Of a stretch of 64,000 nucleotides of DNA, positions 51,960 to 64,000 are shown piece after piece. The position numbers were made by a program, and so were the translations under genes. Source of the DNA: Amycolatopsis sp. FBCC-B4732 (GTDB lineage: Bacteria > Actinomycetota > Actinomycetes > Mycobacteriales > Pseudonocardiaceae). The DNA is taken from contig NZ_CP095376.1 of NCBI RefSeq assembly GCF_023008405.1, forward strand, positions 2,690,001 to 2,754,000. Direction: 5' to 3'. Below the pieces are notes generated by a model. That model made no database searches and was not told the origin of the DNA. It saw only the letters and a list, made by a program, of their open reading frames with translations. Numbering within the stretch: the first letter of the stretch is position 1; every line of letters begins with the position of its first letter.

Positions 51960-54686
51960 TCAGGAAGTGGTGCAGGCCCGGCCGTTGAGCGAGATCGCCG
52001 TGGGCCTGGTGTTCGCCGTGCCGGACGTGCCGGTGAACCCGAACTCCGCGCTGCCGCCCGGCGGGATCGTCTTGTTCCAGCCCGCGTCCACCGCCGACAC
52101 CGCCGTGCCGGTCTGGGTGACCTGCGCGTTCCACGCCTGCGTCACGCGCTGGCCGTCCGCGAACGTCCACGCCACCGTCCAGCCGGCCACCGCGGCCGTG
52201 CCGGTGTTGCCCACCTTGACCGAGGCCTGGAACCCGCCCTGCCACTGGTTCGTGACCGTGTAGGCCGCCGTGCACGAACCCGACGGCACCGGGGTGGTCG
52301 TCGTCGTGGGCGGTGTGGTCGGCGTCGTAGTGGTGGACGTGGTGGTGGTCGTCGGCGGTGGCTCGGTGCCCCCGGAGTCGCCCACGATCACGCCGCGCCC
52401 GTTCGTGCCGACGTAGACCCGGCCGTACACCCGCGGGTCGCCGCTCAGCGCCGCGCCGATGTTGCCGTACTGGTGCCGGTCGTCGTTGATCCGCGTCCAC
52501 GATCCGCCCGCGTCGTCCGACCGGAAGATCCCGCGCACGCCCCCGATCTTCGCGATCGTGTATAACGTCGCATACGTCCGGCCGGTGGCGGCCTTGCCGA
52601 ACCCGATGTTGTCGGCCTCGGTGACCCCGCTCAGCTTCGTGAAGGACGCTCCGGAGTCGGTCGAGTGCCAGAGGCCGTACGCCGTGCCGGAGCCGCCGGC
52701 GAGCCAGACGTCGCCGGTCACCCCGGGCATCGCCTTGAAGTGCGCGGAGCCGGTGGGCAGGCCGGTGGCCGCGGTCGCGGTGAAGGTCGCGCCGCCGTCG
52801 GTGCTGACGTAGAACTTCCCGGCGGCGAACCCGTAGAACCGCTTCGGGTCGACGCGGTCGGCCTCGACGACCGCGCCGGCCGGGATGCCCGCGGACGCCG
52901 TCCACGACGAACCGAAGCCGACCGAGTAGTTCACCGGGGTGCCGTCCGGGCTCCACACGAACCGGCTGCCGTCGGCGGCCGCGGCGACCGTGCCGCCGCT
53001 CGCGCCACCGGACGGCTCCGCGCCCTGGAACCAGTTCTTGCCGCCGTCGGTGGAGAAGGCGATCCGGTTGTCGTTCGGCCGCGCGCCGCGGTCGAGCGTG
53101 CCGGCGCGGACGATCGTCGCCGGGGTCAGCTCCGCGTAGTCGAGGCTCGCGGTCGTGGTGAAGACCGGCTGGGTGTACATGGTGGCCGGGACGGCGTCGA
53201 GGCTGTCGTGCCGGAACCCGCCGATGTCGCCGAGCCCGGAGAGCAGGGCAGCGCCCGACGGTGGGCTGATCAGGTCGAGCACCGCGGTCTCCTCGAGGCC
53301 GCCGACGACCGGTTTGAGCGTGAACTTCCCGCCGCTGTCCCACTTCGTGAGGTCGGTCGTCCCGTAGATCGTCGCGCCGGTGCCGTAGAGGAAGTGGTTC
53401 GAGTCGAAGGGGTCGATCTCCGCGGACTCGGTCATCCAGCCCAGCTTCGGCGACGGCACCGGGGGAGCGGCCGGGACGCCGAAGGTCAGCCACGGCACCG
53501 AAGAGATGTCCTGGGTGAACCGCTGCGATCGGTCGGGGTAGCTCGTGAAGTCCCAGATCCGCGTCCAGGTGGCGCCGCCGTCGGTGCTGCGGAAGAAGAT
53601 CACGTCCGGCCACCACGACACCTGCGTGGCGACCATGAGCGTGTTCGGGTGCTGGCGGTCGATCGTCAGCCCGCTGTAGCCGAAGTAGTCGTCGGTGCTG
53701 TCGGACGGGATCGGGCTGATCCGCGTCCAGGTACCGGTCTTCGTGGCGTACTTCCAGACGTCGCCCTTCGCGCCGTCGTAGGGGCCGCCGGTGTCGCTGG
53801 TCGCGAGGTAGAGGTAGCCGCCGACCGGGTCGAGGACGCCCTTGTGCGCCAGGTACCCGGTGGGCTGGCCGGCCAGGCGCGCCCAGGTCGTGCCGCCGTC
53901 GGTGCTGCGGTAGACGGTGTTCTGCTTGTCCGCGACGCCGACGTAGATCGTCTGCGTGGTGCTGCCGCGGGTGCCGGTCGACGGGTCGAACGTCACCCAG
54001 GTGACGCCTTCGTTGTCGCTGGAGTAGCCCGACGGGTCGCTCGGGTCGGGCGCGTAGGTGCCGGGGTTCGGGAAGGCGGTCACCTTCGCCCAGGTGACGC
54101 CGGAGTCGGTGCTGCGCCAGAGCCCGTTGCCGCTCGGGGCGCCGAGGTAGAGAACGCTGTCGCGGTTCGGGTCGATCGCGAGGCGCTCGCCCATGCCGCG
54201 GCCGGGCATGTTGCCGCCGAGCTTGAAGGGCAGCGCCGCGGCCTGCCAGGTGGCGCCGCGGTCGGCCGACCGGAGGATCGCGCCGGTGTTCGGGTCCCAG
54301 CTGTTGGTGTACATCCCGGCCGCGACGTAGACCCGGTCCGGGTCGACGGGGTCGGTGGCGAGGCTGACGACGCCGTTGTGGCCCCAGTCGGTCCAGCCGA
54401 CGGAGTCCAGCAGCGGGAGCCAGCGCCCGGTCGAGGGGTTCCAGCGGTAGGCGCCGCCGATGTCGGTGCGCGCGTAGACCAGTCCGGGTTCGGTCTGGTT
54501 GAAGACGATGCCGGGGACGAACCCGCCGCCGCCGATCTCGGCGTTGCGCCACGTGTAGGCCGCCGCGGCGGCGGGGGCTTCCGGCGCGCCGGCGGTGATC
54601 GCGACGGCGGCCGGCAGGAGGAGGGCGAGCGCGGCCGCGAGGAGCCGGCGAGCCCTGGGTGCGCTGGGGGAAAGCAGTCGTCTCAC
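51960..54686 (-). CDS. GH74 xyloglucanase with C-terminal CBM2
   Basis: 908 residues, secreted. Signal peptide about 1-43, then two seven-bladed propellers (about 45-785) with repeated DGGTTW/DRGATW/DSGVTW blade motifs and the GH74 opening YTWRNAEIGGGGFVPGIVFN. The catalytic Asp candidates are in RTDIGGAYRW and in the second propeller. A T/P linker (about 787-806) leads to CBM2 (about 808-908). It cleaves the xyloglucan backbone that coats cellulose. The GTG at 54686 follows GGAGG; the longer frame to 54818 would cross promoter and operator. Confidence 0.95.
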   Translation of the reverse strand: MRRLLSPSAPRARRLLAAALALLLPAAVAITAGAPEAPAAAAAYTWRNAEIGGGGFVPGIVFNQTEPGLVYARTDIGGAYRWNPSTGRWLPLLDSVGWTDWGHNGVVSLATDPVDPDRVYVAAGMYTNSWDPNTGAILRSADRGATWQAAALPFKLGGNMPGRGMGERLAIDPNRDSVLYLGAPSGNGLWRSTDSGVTWAKVTAFPNPGTYAPDPSDPSGYSSDNEGVTWVTFDPSTGTRGSTTQTIYVGVADKQNTVYRSTDGGTTWARLAGQPTGYLAHKGVLDPVGGYLYLATSDTGGPYDGAKGDVWKYATKTGTWTRISPIPSDSTDDYFGYSGLTIDRQHPNTLMVATQVSWWPDVIFFRSTDGGATWTRIWDFTSYPDRSQRFTQDISSVPWLTFGVPAAPPVPSPKLGWMTESAEIDPFDSNHFLYGTGATIYGTTDLTKWDSGGKFTLKPVVGGLEETAVLDLISPPSGAALLSGLGDIGGFRHDSLDAVPATMYTQPVFTTTASLDYAELTPATIVRAGTLDRGARPNDNRIAFSTDGGKNWFQGAEPSGGASGGTVAAAADGSRFVWSPDGTPVNYSVGFGSSWTASAGIPAGAVVEADRVDPKRFYGFAAGKFYVSTDGGATFTATAATGLPTGSAHFKAMPGVTGDVWLAGGSGTAYGLWHSTDSGASFTKLSGVTEADNIGFGKAATGRTYATLYTIAKIGGVRGIFRSDDAGGSWTRINDDRHQYGNIGAALSGDPRVYGRVYVGTNGRGVIVGDSGGTEPPPTTTTTSTTTTPTTPPTTTTTPVPSGSCTAAYTVTNQWQGGFQASVKVGNTGTAAVAGWTVAWTFADGQRVTQAWNAQVTQTGTAVSAVDAGWNKTIPPGGSAEFGFTGTSGTANTRPTAISLNGRACTTS

Positions 54687-54703
54687 GTCGGCCTCCACGG
54701 CTC

Positions 54704-54717
54704 TGGGAGCGCTTCCA
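54704..54717. promoter_or_regulatory. CebR operator for the GH74 gene
   Basis: TGGGAGCGCTTCCA, 13 of 14 match and identical to the box of the CBM2 protein gene, 5 nt after the -10. Confidence 0.85.
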
Positions 54718-54722
54718 GAGGG

Positions 54723-54752
54723 ACGGTAAACCAGCGTTCGGAACGTTGTAAA
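54723..54752 (-). promoter_or_regulatory. GH74 promoter
   Basis: TTTACA (54752-54747), 18 nt, TACCGT (54728-54723): the same hexamers and spacing as the GH48 promoter. Confidence 0.65.
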
Positions 54753-54938
54753 GCGTTCGACGATTTCGTCGTCCGACACTGTCCACAGTGGATTCGAAGG
54801 CGCTTGAGAGCGTGTCACGTATGTGAACGACGATCAGGTGACTGAATTGTTATCGCGCACGGCCTTGTCGGGCTTTTTCCGGCGTGTGAGTGTGGTGCCC
54901 GCTGGCTGGACTGGACCTACGAAAGAGGCGACCCGGCA

Positions 54939-56324
54939 ATGACGCAGACAGCCCCGGCGCGGCACATCAGCCGGACCACTTTGTACTTCTTCGGCGCGCT
55001 CGGCGGCATCCTCTTCGGTTACGACCTCGGCGTCATCTCCGGGGTGCTCCCGTTCATCGGGAAACTGTGGGCGCTGACCAGCTGGGACAAGGGCGTGATC
55101 ACCGCCAGCCTGTCGGTCGGTGCCATCGTCGGTGCGCTGTTCTCCAGCCGCACCAACGAAGCGCTCGGCCGCCGCCGCACGATCATGGTCGCCGCGGCGA
55201 TCGTCATCGCGGGCACGCTGGCGGCGACGTTCTCGCCCACGTTCACGCTGCTGGTGCTGTCCCGCTTGATCATCGGCCTCGGCATCGGGCTTTCGTCTTC
55301 GACGGTCCCGACGTACTTGTCCGAACTGGCGCCGGCGCGGCTGCGCGGCGCGATGGGCGCGCTGAACCAGATCTTCATCGTCACCGGCATCCTGATCGCG
55401 TTCCTGGTCAGCTACTGGCTCGGGCCGATTTCGGCGTGGCGCTGGATGTTCGCCGGCGCGATCGTCCCCGCGGCGATCCTGCTCGTCGGGCTGGCGTTCC
55501 TGCCCGAGACACCGCGCTGGCTGGTCAAGAACGGCCGCGAGGAGGAGGCCCGGCGCGTGCTGGCCAGCGCCCACGGCAACTCCGTGAACCTCGACGAGGA
55601 GATCACGACCATCCGCGACGTCATCCGGATGGACACCGAGGAGAAGCCGCGCTTCCGCGACCTGTTCGCCGGCTGGGTGCGCCCGATGCTGTTCGTCGCG
55701 GTGCTGCTCGCGGTCGGCCAGCAGTTCAGCGGCGTCAACGCGATCAACGCCTACTTCCCGACGATGCTCATCGGCCTCGGCTTCGCCACGCAGGCGGCGC
55801 TGCTGTCCGGTGTGCTGCTGGGCGTGACGAAGTTCCTGTTCACCGCGTGGGTCGTGTTCGTGGTCGACCGCTGGGGCCGCAAACCGCTGCTGCTCATCGG
55901 CAACGTGATCATGGTGCTGACCCTCACCGCGGCGGGCCTGGTCGTGCTCAACGTCCACGACACGTCTCTGCGCGGCATCCTGATGCTGGTGATGATGGTG
56001 CTCTACCTGGTCGGCTACGAACTCGGCTGGGGCGCGGTCGTCTGGGTGATGATGTCCGAGGTCTTCCCGCTCAAGGTCCGCGCGGCGGGCATGGGCGTGA
56101 GCAGCGTGGTCCTCTGGGCCGCGACGGGCATCGTGAGCGCGGTGTTCCCGATCATCTCCGACCCGAAGTCCCTCGGCATCGGCGGCTCGATGTTCCTGTT
56201 CGCGGGCATCAACGTGGTGCTGTTCGGGCTCACGAAGTGGCTGGTCCCGGAGACGAAGGGCCGCTCGCTGGAGCAGATCGAGCTGGACCTGCGGGCGCGG
56301 CAAGGGGTGGCGGCCGAGAGCTGA
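54939..56324 (+). CDS. Sugar porter (major facilitator superfamily)
   Basis: 461 residues, 12 membrane helices. Sugar porter signatures: LGGILFGYDLGVISG in helix 1, NEALGRRRTIMV, SELAPARLRGAMGALNQ, PETPRWLVKNGR, GQQFSGVNAINAYFPTM in helix 7, DRWGRKPLLL and PETKGRSLEQIE at the end. A proton-coupled hexose or pentose uptake system. Divergent from the GH74 gene; could take up xylose or glucose released outside, though no CebR box lies on its side. AAAGAGG is the nearest ribosome site. Confidence 0.9.
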   Translation: MTQTAPARHISRTTLYFFGALGGILFGYDLGVISGVLPFIGKLWALTSWDKGVITASLSVGAIVGALFSSRTNEALGRRRTIMVAAAIVIAGTLAATFSPTFTLLVLSRLIIGLGIGLSSSTVPTYLSELAPARLRGAMGALNQIFIVTGILIAFLVSYWLGPISAWRWMFAGAIVPAAILLVGLAFLPETPRWLVKNGREEEARRVLASAHGNSVNLDEEITTIRDVIRMDTEEKPRFRDLFAGWVRPMLFVAVLLAVGQQFSGVNAINAYFPTMLIGLGFATQAALLSGVLLGVTKFLFTAWVVFVVDRWGRKPLLLIGNVIMVLTLTAAGLVVLNVHDTSLRGILMLVMMVLYLVGYELGWGAVVWVMMSEVFPLKVRAAGMGVSSVVLWAATGIVSAVFPIISDPKSLGIGGSMFLFAGINVVLFGLTKWLVPETKGRSLEQIELDLRARQGVAAES

Positions 56325-56334
56325 CCCGCCCGGC

Positions 56335-56391
56335 GGTGCCGCGAATGACTCATCCGGGACCTCGGACGTCCCGGATGAGTCATTCGCGACC
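56335..56391. repeat. CGCGAATGACTCAT palindromic element, copy 3
   Basis: Perfect 20-bp arms GCGAATGACTCATCCGGGAC and its complement around a 7-nt loop, sharing the outer GGTGCCGCGAATGACTCAT and CATTCGCGACC with the copies at 25.5-25.7 kb. Located between convergent genes, it would also work as a terminator. Confidence 0.8.
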
Positions 56392-56405
56392 TCCGCGAAC
56401 CGGCT

Positions 56406-57263
56406 TCAGCCCACGGGTGCGGCCAAGCCCAGCTTGCCGGCGAGGCGGCCGACCCACGCTTCCACTTCCTCCGGCGCCCGGTCCGGCAGCCCGAAGATCG
56501 TCTCCGTCACCCCGAGCGCGTCCAGGTGCGCCAGCCGCGAAGGGTCCGGGCGCTCGCCCAGCGCGCAGATCCGCGGCGCTCCCGTGCGTCCCTCCGCGGC
56601 CCAGATCTCGTTCAGCAGCGCCACGTGCCCGTCCAGGTCGGTGTCCGCCGGGGTCGTGATCCAGCCGTCCGCGTGGCGGGCGATCCAGCGGAACGTCTTC
56701 TCCGTCGGGCCCGCCCCGAGCAGCACCGGGACGTGCGCCTGGACCGGCTTGGGCCACGCCCAGCTCGGGCCGAACGACACGAACTCCCCGGCGTAGGCGG
56801 CTTCCTCCTCCGTCCACAGTGCACGCATCGCCTCGAGGTACTCGCGCAACGCCGTGCGGCGGCGGTTGCCCGGGACGCCGTGGTCGTTCAGCTCGTCGAC
56901 GTTCCAGCCGAAGCCCGTGCCGAGCGTGACGCGGCCGCCGGAGAGGTGGTCGAGGCTGGCGATCGTCTTGGCCAGGGTGATCGGGTCGCTCTCCACCGGC
57001 AGGGCGACCGCCGTGGACAGCCTGATCCGCGATGTCACCGCCGCGGCCGTCGCCAGTGCGACCCACGGGTCGAGGGTGCGGCTGTAGCGGTCGTCGGGCA
57101 GGGACGCGTCGCCGGTGCGGGGGTGCGGTGACTCCCGCTTGACCGGGATGTGCGTGTGCTCGGGTACGTAGAAGGTGGCGAATCCGGCGGCCTCCGCGAC
57201 ACGCGCGGCGGCCGCCGGGGTGATGCCCCGGTCGCTGGTGAACAGCACGATTCCGTAGTCCAC
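56406..57263 (-). CDS. LLM-class F420-dependent oxidoreductase
   Basis: 285 residues, luciferase-like TIM barrel: FATFYVPEHTHIPVKRESPH, TLDPWVALATAAAVTSRIRL, SLDHLSGGRVTLGTGFGWN, PVLLGAGPTEKTFRWIARHADGW. This is the TIGR03619-like group, which probably uses F420. The GTG at 57263 has a weak ribosome site. TAATAC lies just upstream inside a KstR-like operator. Members near such operators are often in steroid or lipid catabolism; no such genes are in this window. Confidence 0.85.
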   Translation of the reverse strand: MDYGIVLFTSDRGITPAAAARVAEAAGFATFYVPEHTHIPVKRESPHPRTGDASLPDDRYSRTLDPWVALATAAAVTSRIRLSTAVALPVESDPITLAKTIASLDHLSGGRVTLGTGFGWNVDELNDHGVPGNRRRTALREYLEAMRALWTEEEAAYAGEFVSFGPSWAWPKPVQAHVPVLLGAGPTEKTFRWIARHADGWITTPADTDLDGHVALLNEIWAAEGRTGAPRICALGERPDPSRLAHLDALGVTETIFGLPDRAPEEVEAWVGRLAGKLGLAAPVG

Positions 57264-57276
57264 GGAGCGAGCGTAT

Positions 57277-57290
57277 TAGAACGTGTTTCA
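57277..57290. promoter_or_regulatory. KstR-like operator
   Basis: TAGAACGTGTTTCA fits TnnAACnnGTTnnA, the binding motif of the cholesterol-catabolism repressor KstR, 13 nt before the LLM gene start. Confidence 0.5.
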
Positions 57291-57560
57291 GTTTTCAAGG
57301 TTGCCGCTCGCTCGCGGGGGGTCGCCGGTCGAGTACGGTTGGTGACCGGGTCCACGACCGGTCGAGCGGCTCTGGACGCGCGGCGGGTGCGCAGGCGGGG
57401 AGCAGTGCGGCGGAGGGCGTCACGGGCACGGTGGGTGGGTCCGCGACCGAACGGGGAGGCGACGTGTCAATCCTTTGTGGACGGAGAGTGTCCCAGCCAG
57501 TGGACGCCCGGGCGGGGCGGGATGGCGTGCGCGGCCCGGGATCCGATACCGTGGACCACA

Positions 57561-57645
57561 GGCCGAGAGGCGCTGCAACGGACCACCGGGTCCGCCACGC
57601 TCGGCCGGGATTGACCAACCAAGGGCGCCTCCCGACAAAGGGAGG
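57561..57645 (+). ncRNA. S-adenosylhomocysteine (SAH) riboswitch controlling metH
   Basis: P1: GGCCGAG (57561-57567) with CTCGGCC (57600-57606). Then the conserved GAGGCGCTGCAAC, P2: CGGACC (57579-57584) with GGTCCG (57589-57594) around ACCG, and GCCACGCTCGG. Pseudoknot: GAGGCGC (57567-57573) with GCGCCTC (57625-57631). The 3' strand of the pseudoknot overlaps CCTCCC (57628-57633), which can instead pair with the ribosome site GGGAGG (57640-57645). SAH binding should free the ribosome site, an ON switch. TACCGT (57547-57552) may be the -10. The upstream part 57291-57546 shows no gene. Confidence 0.85.
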
Positions 57646-57651
57646 CTGCCG

Positions 57652-61262
<3,611 letters not shown>

Positions 61263-61281
<19 letters not shown>

Positions 61282-62414
61282 TCCTTCAGCTCGATGTCGG
61301 TGGCGAACCTGTCGGTCGCCTTGAGCATCAGGCCGAGCAGGAAGCGGGACTTGAACGTCCAGTCCCGCAGCTTGATCCGCAGCGGTGACGGCGGCGCGAG
61401 GAACGGGCCCGCGCTGCCGCGTTGCGAGATCTTGGCGTAGCCGCGGAACTGTTCTTCGTAGCGCGCGAAGGCCACGCGGTGGTCGCCGCCGGCGGCGAGG
61501 AGCTCCCCGGCGAGGACGTACGCGCCGACCAGCGCCAGCCCGGTCCCGAACCCGCCGAGGGTGTTGCCGTAGGCCGCGTCGCCCAGCAGCACGACGCGGC
61601 CGCGGGAGTAGCGGTCGATCGTGACGCGGCTGAGCGAATCCAGGTAGAACTCGCGGGCTTCGGGGACCTTGGCGATCAGTTCGGGCACCCGCCAGCCGGC
61701 TCCCCGGTAGGCGTCGGCCAGCAGTTTCCGCTGCCGCGCGGTGTCCGTGCGGTCGTAGGCCGGCTCCGGCGAGGCGAAGACGAAGAACGCCGACGCCTTC
61801 GGGCCGCCGACGGCGGTCATCCGGCCCGGCTCGTTGTACATCACCGCGTCGCCGTCGGCGACGTCCTCGCCCAGCTCGGCCAGCGCGTAGTGGTACCCGA
61901 GGTACTCGACGTAGTCGCGTTCCGGGCCGAACGCCAGCCGCCGGACGTTCGAGTGGATGCCGTCGGCGCCGACGACCAGGTCGAACCGGCGCGGCTCGGC
62001 GGTGGCGAAGGTGACGTCGACGCCGTCCGCGGTCTCGGTCAGCGCCGTGATGGTGTCCCCGAAGAGGTATTCGCAGTCGCTGTGCGCGTAGAGGATTTCG
62101 GCCAGGTCGCCGCGGCGGATCTCGATGTCTCCGCCGGTGAACTCGCCGGGGATGACCGCCTGCGGCTTGCCGGCGGCGTCGATGATCGTCTGGTCCTGCC
62201 CGCCGGTCTGGCGCGCGAGGACGTCGTCGAGGATGCCCATCCGGTCGAGCACGCTCCGGTGGGTGGCGCCCTTGAAGTCGACCGCCTGCCCGCCGGGCCG
62301 CACCGCCGGAGCGCGTTCGTCGACGGTGACGGTGCAGCCGTAGCGGGTCAGCCAGTGGGCGAGCGCGGGACCGGCGATGCCGGCGCCGGAGATCAGGACG
62401 GTGAGGTTCTTCAT
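61263..62414 (-). CDS. FAD-dependent monooxygenase (PHBH fold)
   Basis: 383 residues: FAD fold [21 protein letters not shown], the DG motif [18 protein letters not shown] (about 150-167), and the GD motif [22 protein letters not shown] (about 280-301). An aromatic-ring or TetX-like flavoprotein hydroxylase; substrate unknown. No regulator gene lies next to it. Convergent with metH, sharing its 3' end. Confidence 0.85.
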
Positions 62415-62466
62415 GCCGCCGAGCTTCGCCAGGGACGCTTACCGGTCCCTGACGAAGCGCTGACGG

Positions 62467-63864
62467 CTATTCGGCGGCGCCGGTCAGCAGCGACTGGTAC
62501 CAGGCGTCGTACGGGTGGTTCGTCGCCGGGTAGTTCGCCAGCGGCGTCGTCGCCTGGCTCGCCGAGTCGAAGTCCCAGCCGCGGACGAGCTTGCCCGACT
62601 GGCGGGCCGAGGTGATGAACGCCGACTCCGTCGCGGGCGCGCCGTAGAACAGCGCGCCCTGCTGCAGCTCCGCGCTGTCGCCCTGCTGGAACTCGTCGAA
62701 CGCGACCTGCCGGTAGCGGATCCGGTCGCCGGTGACGCCCGCGGTGTCCGCGCGCAGGGTGTTCGACGGCGTCGGCCCGTCGGCGCCGGTCCACACCCGC
62801 ACGCGCCGGGAGCCGCTGGTGGCGGTGTCCTTGGCGAAGCGGGCGTCGGACGTCTTGGCGTTGCCGGTCCAGGCGACCGTCGTGGCCGACAGGGTGCCGG
62901 TCCAGTTCCAGTTCTGGCTGCCGCTCTGGCTCTGGTGGATCTCCCGCAGGTGCGTCGCGTCGGTGAACGCGACGGTCGGCTGCACGCCGTTGTCGTACTG
63001 GTGGGAGGCCTGCCAGGTGAGCTCGCCGTCCGCACCGAGCTTGCCGACGTGGTACCAGAGCGTGGTCGCGGTCTGCGACTGGTGGACCTCGACGAGGTCA
63101 CCGTTGTCGTTCAGCGCGACGGCCGGGGTCTGCCCGCTGTCGTACTTCCCGTGCCGCAGCCAGGTGACCCGCCCGTCGGCGCCGTAGGTGCCCGTCCAGT
63201 ACCAGAGCGCGCCGCCGCCGGAGTCGTGCACCTCGACGAGCTGGCCACGCCCGTTGAGCGCGACCGCGGGGTGGTAGCCGACGTCCCTCTTGTACTCGGC
63301 GCGGCTGGTGCCGTCGCCGGACAGCAGCGGCAGCACACGCCCGCGCAGCGCGTCCACGGTCGGCTGCCCGGCGGGGTAGTCCTGCGCCCGCAGCAGCCGG
63401 CTGCCGAAGACGGACTCCAGCTCCTGGTTGACGGCGGTGAGGTTGCCCGCCGCGAACGAGGGGTTGTCGGTCAGGTTGTCCTTGAGGTCGAGCATGACGA
63501 CGATCGGCGCGGCGGCCGGGTGCTGTGCCGACCAGGTGTTCACCGCGGTCAGCCAGTCGCGCAGGTCGTTCGACGCCGGGTTGCCGCCGCTGTGGTCGAC
63601 GAGGTTGCCGGGGGAGTCGTGGCCGACCCCGTAGTCGTGGGTGCTCGCGTAGCCGTTGTCGTGGACGTCGAGCTCGATGAACCGGACGCCGTGGTCGAGC
63701 TGGTAGGCGATCGAGTTCTTGGCGCCGTCGACGTTGCCCGAATAGCTGTTGTGCGTCGCCCGGAACACCGAAGCGGTGAACGGCGGGCTCGCGGCGTGGG
63801 CCGTGCCGGTCAGCAGCGCGGTGGTGGTGAGCGCGGCGACGGCCAGTGCGGGCAGGCGGATCAT
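62467..63864 (-). CDS. Secreted PI-PLC X-domain protein with internal lectin-like repeats
   Basis: 465 residues. Signal peptide about 1-24. The phospholipase C X domain starts with FRATHNSYSGNVDGAKNSIA (first catalytic His) and GVRFIELDVHDNGYASTHDY, with IVVMLDLKDNL. About residues 195-330 form three repeats of about 46 residues with PAVALN-x-GxLVEVHxS...LWYWTGxxGADGxxTW, like propeller lectin blades. The X-domain part appears to resume after them (about 340-465). The repeats may bind a glycan. ATG at 63864. The remaining 63865-64000 shows no gene. Confidence 0.75.
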   Translation of the reverse strand: MIRLPALAVAALTTTALLTGTAHAASPPFTASVFRATHNSYSGNVDGAKNSIAYQLDHGVRFIELDVHDNGYASTHDYGVGHDSPGNLVDHSGGNPASNDLRDWLTAVNTWSAQHPAAAPIVVMLDLKDNLTDNPSFAAGNLTAVNQELESVFGSRLLRAQDYPAGQPTVDALRGRVLPLLSGDGTSRAEYKRDVGYHPAVALNGRGQLVEVHDSGGGALWYWTGTYGADGRVTWLRHGKYDSGQTPAVALNDNGDLVEVHQSQTATTLWYHVGKLGADGELTWQASHQYDNGVQPTVAFTDATHLREIHQSQSGSQNWNWTGTLSATTVAWTGNAKTSDARFAKDTATSGSRRVRVWTGADGPTPSNTLRADTAGVTGDRIRYRQVAFDEFQQGDSAELQQGALFYGAPATESAFITSARQSGKLVRGWDFDSASQATTPLANYPATNHPYDAWYQSLLTGAAE

Positions 63865-64000
63865 CCTCGGGTCCTCACGTCGGGGAACGGGGTGTGTCCA
63901 TCCTGGCCGTTGTGCGAGTGGTTGTCTTGAATTCCGTGAAAACGGTTGATCACGGTGTCGGGAGAATACCCGGAAAATGCTCACGGAATAGCAGATCAAG

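Noticed and set aside
57561..57645. Cobalamin or SAM riboswitch before metH
   Set aside because: No B12 box and no SAM-class core; the compact pseudoknot with GCGCTGCAA fits the SAH class.

Overview
The window is very GC-rich, with GTG/ATG starts, many GTGA/ATGA stop-start overlaps, F420-type enzymes, a mycobacterial-type SigF system and actinobacterial DUF families. It looks like a chromosomal segment of a filamentous actinomycete of the Pseudonocardiaceae, most like Amycolatopsis (inference from gene content and style, not from a marker gene). No tRNA, rRNA, CRISPR array or complete insertion sequence was seen.

Layout. 1-6.2 kb holds mixed metabolic genes: a partial GT39 glycosyltransferase with an apparent frameshift, a PLP decarboxylase with a divergent LysR regulator, a VOC protein, a decayed patch at 3.48-4.3 kb, and a coupled alpha/beta-hydrolase-like/NDH-2 pair. 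6.2-23.6 kb is a general-stress island: the sigF-rsbW operon, STAS proteins, GAF-ANTAR proteins, small membrane proteins, a hemerythrin, a CYTH-CHAD protein, an F420-dependent dehydrogenase, a CBS protein, and a DNA repair set (Ku, a separate LigD ligase and LigD polymerase, UdgX). About thirteen start regions here carry a GNNT-N14-16-GGGTA(C/T/A/G) promoter (one has GGGAAT), the sequence read by SigF/SigB-type sigma factors, including the sigF operon itself. A degenerate tandem-repeat block (about 17.03-17.64 kb) and a broken malic enzyme gene interrupt it.

23.6-46.3 kb and 52-54.7 kb form a cellulose-utilisation region. It has cebEFG-bglC (ABC importer plus GH1 beta-glucosidase) with divergent cebR, a cel48-cel5-cel6 cluster, an AA10 LPMO, a CBM2 protein with an uncharacterised C-terminal module, and a GH74 xyloglucanase. 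There is also a second solute-binding-protein/LacI pair that looks like a partial copy of the cebE-cebR junction. Eight sites resemble the CebR operator TGGGAGCGCTCCCA. Most lie 5-9 nt downstream of a recognisable -10, so the transporter and secreted enzymes appear to be one cello-oligosaccharide-induced regulon.

46.8-51.7 kb is a five-gene operon: an XRE/TPR regulator, an AfsA-like protein, a double carboxymuconolactone-decarboxylase-fold protein, a HAD phosphatase and an MDR reductase. The mix of AfsA-like enzyme, phosphatase and reductase suggests synthesis of a gamma-butyrolactone/butenolide-type signal. An orphan CebR-like box lies upstream of it. This is the best candidate for an undescribed system.

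54.9-64 kb holds a sugar porter, an F420/LLM oxidoreductase with a KstR-like operator, metH preceded by what reads as a complete S-adenosylhomocysteine riboswitch with a ribosome-site sequestering hairpin, an FAD monooxygenase, and a secreted PI-PLC-X protein with internal repeats. Several short palindromic repeat families are scattered through intergenic and coding DNA.
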